A DNA stretch of 5,518 nt from CAZDDI01 sp964504195 (GTDB taxonomy: Bacteria > Chloroflexota > Anaerolineae > B4-G1 > SLSP01): contig CAZDDI010000120.1 in the NCBI GenBank assembly GCA_964504195.1, forward strand, positions 1-5,518. The letters run 5' to 3'. The notes beneath the pieces were generated by a model, which had not been told where the DNA came from, did no database searches, and was given only the letters and a program-made list of their open reading frames with translations. Below, piece after piece: positions 1-5,444 of this stretch. Both the position numbers and the translations under genes were made by a program. Every line of letters starts with the position of its first letter. The first letter of the stretch is position 1.

Positions 1-53
1 TACAAGAATGCCACACTTTTCTTATCCGTCAAATCGTCTCTGTTAAACTACTA

Positions 54-815
54 GTGCCCTTACCGGAAGTAGCCGATTATGTCGCTTTGAATGCGCACTT
101 GCTGGCGGCGTGCCAGGCCGATGATGCCCGGCAGGTGGCCGGACAACCCACGCCGATCGGAACCGCCTGGCAGCACGAGCAGCCGCACTTGCGTTCCTTA
201 CCGGCCCACGACTTCGACTGCGCCGTGCAGCGGGAAGTGACCCTGAATGGCTACAGTCAGGTGGTCTTCGAGACAAATCGCTATTCCGTCCCCACCGATC
301 AGGCGTACCGTCACTTGGTGCTGCAGGCGACGCCGTTTGAAGTGCGGATCTTGTATGCAACGCACGAGTTGGCCCGGCATCCGCGGTGTTACGGGCGGGA
401 ACAGGACATCTGGGACCCGCTCCACTATTTGCCGTTACTGGAGCAACGGCCCGGGGCCTTGGAGCATGCTCGCCCGCTGCGCCAGTGGCGGGCGGAGTGG
501 CCGCCGGTCTATGAACAGTTGTTAGTCCACTTGCAGCAGCGCTGGCCGGAGGGGCGCGGGGCCCGCGAGTTTGTCCGCGTCCTCCGCTTGCATACGGAGT
601 TTCCCGCCGCGTTGCTGGCCCAAGCGGTGGCCCAGGCCCTGGCGTATGGCAGTGCCGATGTGGCCGGCATCCGGCTCTGTCTGCAAGCCTTACAAGCGCC
701 GTCCCCACCGCTACCCCCTGTGGATTTGAGTGCCCACCCCGACTTAGCCGCCGTGGCGACCCAGGAACCCGATTTACACCAGTACGAGCAACTCTTGAGC
801 GGAGGTACCCCATGA
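54..815 (+). CDS. istA: IS21-family transposase IstA, C-terminal half (5'-truncated)
   Basis: IstA is the DDE transposase of IS21 elements, which cuts and joins the element ends with the help of IstB. About 253 residues are present against roughly 500 in a full protein. They match the post-catalytic C-terminal part: the VPLPEV segment that follows the integrase core, an ALNAHL stretch, then FETNRYSVP (near residues 73-81), YGREQ and WDPLHYLPLLEQRPGALEHA (near 119-138), all typical of this subgroup. The RNase H-like catalytic core is absent. The GTG at 54 is only the first possible start; the frame stays open to the window edge, but the upstream residues do not resemble IstA, where a V-E-N motif with the catalytic Glu should lie about 12 residues before VPLPEV. 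The stop overlaps the istB start as ATGA. Probably a non-functional remnant. Confidence 0.85.
   Translation: MPLPEVADYVALNAHLLAACQADDARQVAGQPTPIGTAWQHEQPHLRSLPAHDFDCAVQREVTLNGYSQVVFETNRYSVPTDQAYRHLVLQATPFEVRILYATHELARHPRCYGREQDIWDPLHYLPLLEQRPGALEHARPLRQWRAEWPPVYEQLLVHLQQRWPEGRGAREFVRVLRLHTEFPAALLAQAVAQALAYGSADVAGIRLCLQALQAPSPPLPPVDLSAHPDLAAVATQEPDLHQYEQLLSGGTP
801..805 (+). promoter_or_regulatory. Ribosome binding site of istB
   Basis: GGAGG ends six bases before the ATG at 812, inside the last codons of istA. Together with the ATGA overlap it fixes the istB start and indicates translational coupling between the two genes. Confidence 0.8.
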
Positions 816-1582
816 ATCTCGATACCCAGCTGTTAGAAAGTTATCTCCATACCTTGCGGCTGACGACCTTTAAGCACCACTATCAGGCCTTCGCCGAAGA
901 TGCGGTGCAGAGTCAACTCCCGTATGCGCGCTACCTCCAAGCGCTGGCCGCGGAGGAAGTGAGTCACCGGGAACTCACCCGGCAACGCCGGCGGATCAAA
1001 GAAGCCCACTTTCCATTACTCAAAGAATTGGCCGACTTCGATTTCAGTCGCGTCCCCAGTCTCAAGGCCCAACAGATCCTCGACCTGGCGCGCGGGGCCT
1101 ATATTGAACGCGCCGAGCCCCTCCTCTTGGTCGGTAATCCCGGCCTCGGCAAAACCCACGTGGCGACGGGGTTGGCGTTAGCCGCGTGTAGACAAGGGCG
1201 GCGGGTCCGCTTCTACACCGCGGCCGAATTGGTCAACACCCTCATCACGGCGCAAGACCAGCATCAGTTACCGGCAGTCTTGAATGCTGCCCTGCGCCAT
1301 AGCCTCATCGTGTTAGACGAATTGGGCTTTATCCCCTTCAGCAACACGGGGGCCCAACTCATGTTTCAGTTTTGCTCGACGCTATACGAGCGGGTGGCCC
1401 TGATTATCACCACCAATTTACGGTTTGCCGACTGGGTGCAGGTCTTTGGGGACGAGCGCCTGACCGCCGCGTTACTCGATCGGCTGGCACATCACGCGCA
1501 CATTATCGAATTTTCCGGCGTCGAGTCCTATCGCTTCCGCCAGCGCCTGGCCCGGGAACAACCGGGACCAGCACAACCTTGA
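812..1582 (+). CDS. istB: IS21-family helper ATPase IstB
   Basis: IstB is an AAA+ ATPase related to DnaC that assembles on target DNA and activates the IstA transposase. The 256-residue length is normal for the family. The N-terminal helical domain (about 1-95) contains the usual family opening with L-R-L at 15-17. The ATPase domain shows Walker A GNPGLGKTH at 108-116, Walker B LIVLDELG at 165-172, the sensor-1 segment TTN at 200-202 and the arginine-finger region LLDRLAHH at 221-228. The C-terminal SYRFRQR (239-245) is also typical. The start is set by GGAGG six bases upstream and by the four-base overlap with istA. The reading frame looks intact, unlike istA, so the protein could in principle still be made and help a related element elsewhere. 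Its own promoter would normally lie upstream of istA and has been lost or is outside the window. Confidence 0.95.
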   Translation: MNLDTQLLESYLHTLRLTTFKHHYQAFAEDAVQSQLPYARYLQALAAEEVSHRELTRQRRRIKEAHFPLLKELADFDFSRVPSLKAQQILDLARGAYIERAEPLLLVGNPGLGKTHVATGLALAACRQGRRVRFYTAAELVNTLITAQDQHQLPAVLNAALRHSLIVLDELGFIPFSNTGAQLMFQFCSTLYERVALIITTNLRFADWVQVFGDERLTAALLDRLAHHAHIIEFSGVESYRFRQRLAREQPGPAQP

Positions 1583-1587
1583 GTGGC

Positions 1588-1647
1588 CGCGGTGGAGACT
1601 GGGGAGAACCCTGCGTAAACTCCGGGTTCACCCCAGTCCCCACCGCG
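1588..1647 (+). repeat. Long hairpin after istB
   Basis: An inverted repeat with arms 1588-1611 and 1624-1647 pairs 22 of 24 positions (mismatches at 1596/1639 and 1605/1630) around a 12-base loop. It starts six bases after the istB stop. No T-run follows, so it is not a standard intrinsic terminator on this strand. It could stop or protect the istAB transcript, or block read-through of outside transcription into the element. It lies inside the IS, before the end repeats. Confidence 0.8.
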
Positions 1648-1663
1648 CTACGACTGCGATGAC

Positions 1664-1775
1664 GTGGCCCTCTTTTCGAAGAGCTAGTGGCTCTGTTTTC
1701 AACCATCAAAAAGTTGGCCCGATGACCCAAGTGGCTCTGTTTTCGAGCATCAAGTGGCCCTCTTTTCGCTTGACA
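1664..1775 (+). repeat. Right-end repeat array of the IS (five 22-23 bp units)
   Basis: Units begin near 1664, 1687, 1710, 1731 and 1754. Units 1 and 5 share GTGGCCCTCTTTTCG; units 2 and 4 share GTGGCTCTGTTTTC and then CATCAA, matching at 21 of 23 positions. The middle unit is degenerate, with GTTGGCCC at 1713. The spacing is about two helical turns, so all units face the same side of the DNA. Multiple terminal repeats bound by IstA are known for IS21 elements, and this is the likely role. The last unit ends at the predicted IS tip. Confidence 0.8.
1770..1775 (+). promoter_or_regulatory. Outward-facing -35 hexamer at the IS right tip
   Basis: A perfect TTGACA sits at the predicted right terminus and points out of the element. 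In IS21, head-to-tail dimers are known to create a junction promoter from a -35 in the right end and a -10 in the left end. Here the following bases give only a poor -10 (GCTACT at 17 bases, preceded by TG), and no + strand gene follows, so present activity is doubtful. Confidence 0.45.
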
Positions 1776-2057
1776 AAAACAGTAACGACTGTGCTACTCA
1801 TGACACGAGTATCAATATCATTAAGTTAAGGTTTGCAGGCCGGCCACGAATGCTTCCACGAATACACGCATGTCTACAAAACAGGGGGAATTCGCGCAAC
1901 TTGTCCCGCGCACGCGGAATTCGTGGCCTAATTCGAGAACGGCGACCACGCCCAAGGCGCTTAGGTAGTTCCAAGATTTAAAGCACGCCACATCACAAGA
2001 AAGTTCCCGCGCCAGCGTCAAAACCTGGATAGTTTATTTTCTTGGAACGGCCTTAAC
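1776..2057. other. Intergenic region without a convincing gene
   Basis: This stretch lies between the IS right end and the 3' end of pgl. It contains nested inverted repeats but no open frame with a recognisable domain or a good ribosome binding site. Short frames on both strands (for example one of 66 residues on the - strand starting at TTG 2021) have compositions typical of chance frames through repeats. No clear intrinsic terminator for pgl is seen: no strong stem followed by a T-run on the - strand. Confidence 0.6.
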
Positions 2058-2067
2058 TTAATGAGAT
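1815..2067. repeat. Segment bounded by 17-bp inverted repeats, possible MITE-like element
   Basis: The left arm (1815-1831) and right arm (2051-2067) are inverted copies matching at 16 of 17 positions, with a perfect 12-bp core ATTAAGTTAAGG / CCTTAACTTAAT. Inside are a perfect 10-bp pair GGCCACGAAT (1842-1851) / ATTCGTGGCC (1919-1928), GAATTC at 1888-1893 and 1917-1922, and GTTCCAAG (1968-1975) / CTTGGAAC (2041-2048). The size and bounding repeats resemble a small non-autonomous element. If the ends are GTTAAGG/CCTTAAC, each is flanked by TTAA. No transposase or longer target duplication is seen, so an element is only inferred. Confidence 0.4.
1857..1872. repeat. Copy of the CACGAATACACG repeat
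   Basis: CACGAATACACGCATG here matches 15 of 16 bases of the repeat at 2843-2858 on the other side of pgl. A shorter CACGAATG precedes it at 1846-1853. The pair points to a dispersed repeat family in this genome. Confidence 0.6.
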
Positions 2068-2807
2068 GGGGGAACGTTCATTGTGCTGGCAGCATCGAGC
2101 AGCCACGTTACCTGCCCGGCGGTGGGGTGGATGCGCTGGGCGGGGAGTTGTGCCGCCGGGTCTTCCAGCACAGTGCGGACGATGGTGGCCTTCTCTGCGC
2201 CGCTCACCAGGAAGATGACGTGTCGCGCGGCGTTGAGCGCGGGCAGGGTCAGGGTGATGCGCCAGGCGGGACGCTCCGCGTACTCAGCGGTTGCGGGCAC
2301 AGCCCAGCGCGCGGTCTTCGCGAGCGTGTCCGCGCCGGGGAAGAGCGACGCGGTGTGCCCATCCTTGCCCAGCCCCAGCAATACCAGGTCGAAGTGGGGC
2401 GCGGTATCGCCGAAGAAGGCGCGGAGCGTCTGCTCGTAATCGCGGGCAGCGCGCTCTGGCTCCCATTCGCCCCGCATCCGGTGGATGTTCTCCGGCGGGA
2501 TGGACGATCCCGGCAGCAACGTCTCTGCGACCAGGCGGTAGTTGCTGCCGGGATCGCCCGGTGGGACGGAGCGCTCATCCGCCCAAAAGAGATGCACCTG
2601 CGCCCAGGGCAGCGCGCGAAAGGGCGTACCTGCGAGCAGCCGGTAGAGCGCGCCGGGCGTCGAGCCGCCGGAGAGTGCTACGCTGAAGCGGCCCCGCGCA
2701 GCGACGGCCTCCGCAGTGAGTACGGCAAAACGGCGCGCGGCTTCCTCGGCCAGCGTCGCTGCATCAGGGAGGATGAGGATTTCGGGCGTGTTCGCTGTGT
2801 TGTGCAT
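2058..2807 (-). CDS. pgl: 6-phosphogluconolactonase
   Basis: This enzyme hydrolyses 6-phospho-glucono-1,5-lactone to 6-phosphogluconate, the second step of the cytosolic oxidative pentose-phosphate pathway. The protein is 249 residues, normal for the bacterial Pgl/DevB family. Visible family motifs are SGGSTP (46-51), FWADERSVPP (74-83), SNYR (88-91), the active-site segment LLGLGKDGHTASLFPG (143-158) with the probable catalytic His151, and VIFLVSGAEKA (197-207). The frame runs further upstream into zwf, but that extension is unlike the family; the ATG at 2807 gives the expected N-terminus and has AGGA ten bases upstream. The stop codon falls within the 17-bp inverted repeat at 2051-2067, which may have replaced the original end; the last residues after WLLDAA look like an added tail. 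It is the last gene of the gnd-zwf-pgl unit, 80 bases after zwf. Confidence 0.95.
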   Translation of the reverse strand: MHNTANTPEILILPDAATLAEEAARRFAVLTAEAVAARGRFSVALSGGSTPGALYRLLAGTPFRALPWAQVHLFWADERSVPPGDPGSNYRLVAETLLPGSSIPPENIHRMRGEWEPERAARDYEQTLRAFFGDTAPHFDLVLLGLGKDGHTASLFPGADTLAKTARWAVPATAEYAERPAWRITLTLPALNAARHVIFLVSGAEKATIVRTVLEDPAAQLPAQRIHPTAGQVTWLLDAASTMNVPPSH

Positions 2808-2842
2808 AAATGTTTTGTCCTGAACTGCCGTCCACAAATCTT

Positions 2843-2896
2843 CACGAATACACGAATGAGAGCACCATGATTTGTGTATTCGTGCTCCTATTCGTG
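2843..2896. repeat. Palindromic repeat in the zwf-pgl gap, containing the zwf stop
   Basis: The arms CACGAATACACGAAT (2843-2857) and 2870-2884 pair at 14 of 15 positions around a 12-base loop, and a third partial copy, ATTCGTG, lies at 2890-2896. The structure fills most of the gap between zwf and pgl. The last partial copy encodes the final residues H-E and the TAG stop of zwf. No T-run follows on the - strand, so it looks like an inserted repeat or a transcript-stabilising hairpin rather than a terminator. Confidence 0.75.
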
Positions 2897-4354
2897 GTCG
2901 GCCGTCCCGCAGCCCGTCACCCAGGCGCGACCTTCGCGGGACAGCAGGGCATCCGCCGCCGTCGGCCCCCACGTCCCCGGCGCGTAGGTCGCCAACGGCG
3001 GCGCGTCCGGCCCGGCCCACGTCGCCAAAATGGGATCAATGATACCCCACGCCAGCTCGATCTCGTCGGCGCGGGCGAAGAGCGTGGCATCGCCCTGGAG
3101 CGCATCGAGCAGCAGCCGCTCGTAGGCTTCAGGCAGCGCCGCCGCACCAAAGTCCTCGGCGTAGTGAAATTCCATGTCCACCGGGCGGGTACGCATCCCC
3201 GCGCCCGGCGTCTTCACCGCGAAGCGCAGGTGCAGCCCTTCATCGGGTTGCAGGCACAGCGACAGGCCATTCGGCGCGTGCTGGGTTTCCGTTTGTGGAA
3301 AGAGCAGGTGCGGCGCGCGCTTGAACTGGATAACGATCTCAGAGGCCTTGCCCGCCAGCGCTTTGCCGGAGCGCAGGTAGAAAGGCACGCCCTGCCAGCG
3401 CCAGTTGTCCACGAACAGCTCCAGCGCGGCGTAGGTGGGCGTCTGGGAGTCCGGTGCGACGCCTTGGGCTTCGTGGTAGCCCGCGTATTGCGCGCGGATG
3501 CTGCGTACACAGCGGCGCACGGTGCGCAGCACCTTCACCTTCTCGTCACGCAGCGCGTCAGCCTCAAAGAGCGCGGGCGGCTCCAGCGCCGTGAGGGTGA
3601 GCAGTTGCAGCAGGTGATTCTGGAACATATCGCGCAGCACCCCGGCCTGATCGTAATACCCGGCGCGGCGGCCCACGTCCACCGTTTCCGCCACCGTAAT
3701 TTGCACATGCTCCACATAGTTGCGATTCCACAACGGCTCGAAGATGGCGTTGGCAAAGCGCAGGGCCAGGATGTTCTGGACGGTTTCCTTGCCCAGGTAA
3801 TGGTCAATGCGGTAGACCTGGTGCTCCTCGAAGGCGGTATGCACCTGGGCGTTGAGTGCCCACGCGCTCGCCAGGTCGTGCCCAAAGGGCTTTTCGATGA
3901 TGATCCGCGTCCAGCCGGGATCGCTGCGGTGCAGCCCGGCCTCATGCAGCTGCGCCACGATGACAGGGTAGAGCTCCGGCGGCGTCGCCAGGTAGAAGAG
4001 CCGGTTGTGTTCTGTTCCGGCGGTGGTGTCGAGCTGCGCCAACCGCTCGGCCAGGCGGCGATAGGTCTCCGGGTCGTCATAGCCGCCGTCGAGATAGGCA
4101 TAGCGTTCCGCTGCGCCTTCCCAGAGCTGGCACACATCGGGCTTCAGACGGGCGTAATCCGCCACGCCCGCGTAGAGCCGCTCGCGGAATTCCGCATCGC
4201 TGAGCGGACTGCGCGCTACGCCGAGCACCTGCGTGTGCGCGTGCAGCAGGCCCTCACACGCCAGGCTGTGCAGCGCCGGGCCTAACTTGCGCCGGGCCAA
4301 ATCGCCCGACGCGCCGAAGATGACGACAGTTGCGGGGGGAGGGGATGGGTTCAT
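2888..4354 (-). CDS. zwf: Glucose-6-phosphate dehydrogenase
   Basis: Zwf oxidises glucose-6-phosphate to 6-phosphogluconolactone, the entry step of the oxidative pentose-phosphate pathway. The 488-residue length is normal. The N-terminal Rossmann domain shows GASGDLARRK (14-23). The active-site signature RIDHYLGKE is at 182-190 (Asp184, His185, Lys189), the segment DMFQNHLLQ at 242-250 carries the expected catalytic base His247, EKPFGHD is at 154-160 and RSGK at 328-331. Arg48 in GVARSPLSD aligns with Arg46 of the Leuconostoc enzyme, which binds the 2'-phosphate of NADP+, so NADP+ use is expected. The ATG at 4354 is chosen over one 20 codons upstream because it has AGGAG five bases before it and gives the usual N-terminus; the longer form would run through a hairpin. 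The gene follows gnd by 61 bases. Its last residues and stop come from a repeat sequence. Confidence 0.97.
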   Translation of the reverse strand: MNPSPPPATVVIFGASGDLARRKLGPALHSLACEGLLHAHTQVLGVARSPLSDAEFRERLYAGVADYARLKPDVCQLWEGAAERYAYLDGGYDDPETYRRLAERLAQLDTTAGTEHNRLFYLATPPELYPVIVAQLHEAGLHRSDPGWTRIIIEKPFGHDLASAWALNAQVHTAFEEHQVYRIDHYLGKETVQNILALRFANAIFEPLWNRNYVEHVQITVAETVDVGRRAGYYDQAGVLRDMFQNHLLQLLTLTALEPPALFEADALRDEKVKVLRTVRRCVRSIRAQYAGYHEAQGVAPDSQTPTYAALELFVDNWRWQGVPFYLRSGKALAGKASEIVIQFKRAPHLLFPQTETQHAPNGLSLCLQPDEGLHLRFAVKTPGAGMRTRPVDMEFHYAEDFGAAALPEAYERLLLDALQGDATLFARADEIELAWGIIDPILATWAGPDAPPLATYAPGTWGPTAADALLSREGRAWVTGCGTADHE

Positions 4355-4359
4355 AGATG

Positions 4360-4364
4360 CTCCT
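4360..4364 (-). promoter_or_regulatory. Ribosome binding site of zwf
   Basis: AGGAG on the - strand ends five bases before the ATG at 4354. It decides between this start and the in-frame ATG at 4414, which lies almost on the gnd stop. Confidence 0.8.
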
Positions 4365-4373
4365 GGTTGGTGA

Positions 4374-4408
4374 TGCGTACTGCGTAAGGAGAATTTACGC
4401 AGTACGCA
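4374..4408 (-). repeat. Perfect 14-bp hairpin in the gnd-zwf gap
   Basis: The arms at 4374-4387 (TGCGTACTGCGTAA) and 4395-4408 are perfect inverted copies around a 7-base loop. The hairpin occupies most of the 61-base gap between gnd and zwf and ends nine bases before the zwf ribosome binding site. There is no T-run after it. Likely roles are partial attenuation or protection of a processed gnd message; it may also be a dispersed palindromic repeat. Confidence 0.8.
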
Positions 4409-4415
4409 ATACACA

Positions 4416-5324
4416 TTATGTCTTTTTCACCGCATGTCCACCAAACTGATTTCTCATCGCCGCGAGCAGTTTGGCGGCGTAGCTCTCTTCCTGGCGGCTG
4501 ACGAAGCGCGCCTGGAGCGCCGCCGTGATGACGGGCGCGGGAATGTCCAAATCCACCGCCTCGAAGACCGTCCACCGGCCCTCGCCGCTATCGGCTACCC
4601 AGCCCTTGATGCCGGGTAACTCCGGGTCGTCGCTCAGCGCGTTGGCGATCAGATCCAGCAGCCACGAGCGCACCACGCTGCCGACGCGCCAGATTTCGGC
4701 CACTTGATGCAGGTCGAGGTCGAAGTCTTCTTTGGCGCGCAGAATCTCGAAGCCCTCAGCGTAAGCCTGCATTAGGCCGTACTCGACGCCATTATGCACC
4801 ATTTTGACGAAATGCCCGGCCCCGCTCGGCCCGACGTGTCCCCAGCCCTGGTCGGGTGCGGGCGCGAGCGTCTCCAGCGCGGGGCGTAAGCGCGCCACAG
4901 CCTCAGCCTCGCCGCCCACCATCAGGCTGTAGCCCTCAGCGAGTCCCCAGACGCCGCCGCTCGTGCCCGCATCCACCAGATGTAAGCCCTGCGCTTTGAG
5001 CGTCGCAGCCCGGCGGATGGTATCCTTGTAATTGCTGTTACCGCCGTCAATGAGGATATCGCCGGGCGCGAGCAGCGCGGCGAGCGCGGCCAGCGTCTCC
5101 TCGGTGGGCGCGCCCGCAGGCACCATCACCCACACGGCGCGGGGCGGCGCGAGTAGCGCGACCACTTCCTCAAGCGACGTTGCCGGGACGAGTCCGGCCT
5201 CTTCCGCCAAGTCCTTCGCTATAGCGGGATCGTGGTCGTAACCCACCACGCGATGCCCTCCGCGCAGCAGTCGCTGAACCATGTTCCCGCCCATTTTGCC
5301 TAAACCGATCATTGCAATGTCCAT
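4416..5324 (-). CDS. gnd: 6-phosphogluconate dehydrogenase, decarboxylating, short form (probably NAD+-dependent)
   Basis: This enzyme converts 6-phosphogluconate to ribulose-5-phosphate and CO2. At 302 residues it belongs to the short, YqeC/GntZ-like class rather than the roughly 470-residue form. The Rossmann motif is GLGKMGGNM (7-15). DGGNS (93-97), GTSGGVWGLAEGYSLMVGG (120-138) and GHFVKMVHNGVEYG (170-183) form the substrate site, with Lys174, His177, Asn178 and Glu181 matching the catalytic Lys, His, Asn and Glu of known enzymes. The second strand ends in GYDHD (28-32); an Asp at this place, instead of the N-R-T of NADP+ enzymes, suggests NAD+. The start at 5324 has AAAGGA five bases upstream. 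It is the first gene of the operon with zwf and pgl, which supply its substrate, and has a promoter-like sequence about 90 bases upstream. A gluconate-pathway role is possible, but the zwf-pgl context favours the pentose-phosphate pathway. Confidence 0.95.
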   Translation of the reverse strand: MDIAMIGLGKMGGNMVQRLLRGGHRVVGYDHDPAIAKDLAEEAGLVPATSLEEVVALLAPPRAVWVMVPAGAPTEETLAALAALLAPGDILIDGGNSNYKDTIRRAATLKAQGLHLVDAGTSGGVWGLAEGYSLMVGGEAEAVARLRPALETLAPAPDQGWGHVGPSGAGHFVKMVHNGVEYGLMQAYAEGFEILRAKEDFDLDLHQVAEIWRVGSVVRSWLLDLIANALSDDPELPGIKGWVADSGEGRWTVFEAVDLDIPAPVITAALQARFVSRQEESYAAKLLAAMRNQFGGHAVKKT

Positions 5325-5329
5325 AGCAT

Positions 5330-5335
5330 TCCTTT
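5330..5335 (-). promoter_or_regulatory. Ribosome binding site of gnd
   Basis: AAAGGA on the - strand ends five bases before the ATG at 5324. It supports this start and lies just downstream of the structured leader. Confidence 0.75.
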
Positions 5336-5339
5336 CAAA

Positions 5340-5389
5340 ATAGCTGTAACGCGAAGCGGCTGCTTCGCGCCTGCGAACGACGCAGCTAT
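5340..5389 (-). promoter_or_regulatory. Structured gnd leader, possible three-way junction
   Basis: An outer stem (ATAGCT at 5340-5345 with AGCTAT at 5384-5389) encloses two hairpins: CGCGAAGC / GCTTCGCG (5350-5357 with 5362-5369, four-base loop) and CTGCG / CGCAG (5371-5375 with 5381-5385; its last base overlaps the outer stem, so both cannot pair fully at once). The fold would lie in the transcript between the predicted promoter and the gnd ribosome binding site, which it leaves free. It may be a regulatory leader or an inserted palindromic repeat; it matches no riboswitch class I know. Confidence 0.5.
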
Positions 5390-5415
5390 GCGCGGCACAT
5401 TGTGAATTTTAAGAA

Positions 5416-5444
5416 ATTAATCCGTAAATAAGGTTTTGTGTCAA
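5416..5444 (-). promoter_or_regulatory. Predicted sigma-70-like promoter of gnd-zwf-pgl
   Basis: On the - strand a perfect TTGACA (5439-5444) is followed after 17 bases by ATTAAT (5416-5421), four of six matches to TATAAT. The region is AT-rich compared with the coding sequence. Transcription would begin near 5409, giving an untranslated leader of about 85 bases. No other promoter of similar quality is seen ahead of zwf or pgl. Confidence 0.6.

Larger units (their letters stand above)
48..1775 (+). mobile_element. IS21-family insertion sequence, right part only (left side truncated)
   Basis: The segment carries the two-gene istA-istB layout with a start/stop overlap that defines the IS21 family, followed by a non-coding right end with multiple short repeats, as is known for IS21 ends. 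The right boundary is placed at the end of the last 22-bp repeat, at the CA of TTGACA (1774-1775); this boundary is inferred. The left boundary is set where IstA-like coding appears to begin. The left IS end, the N-terminal half of istA and therefore a matching end and target duplication are not visible. The copy should not be able to move by itself unless another IstA acts on it. Confidence 0.8.

Noticed and set aside
43..813. 256-codon open frame on the - strand
   Set aside because: It is antisense to istA, with low-complexity P/A/R/G composition and no motif.
1664..1775. Possible CRISPR array
   Set aside because: Repeat units are contiguous and of two types without unique spacers of constant length; they fit IS end repeats.
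1754..1981. 75-codon open frame on the + strand
   Set aside because: It starts in the IS end repeat and runs through inverted repeats; no ribosome binding site and arginine-rich chance composition.
2061..2870. 269-codon open frame on the + strand
   Set aside because: It lies antisense to pgl, whose motifs are complete; no family features are visible.
2808..3020. Longer start for pgl reaching into zwf
   Set aside because: The extra 71 residues do not look like the family N-terminus and would overlap zwf; the ATG at 2807 gives the normal protein length.
2810..4285. 491-codon open frame on the + strand
   Set aside because: It is antisense to zwf, rich in R, A, Q and G, has no recognisable domain and is a by-product of the GC-rich codon use of zwf.
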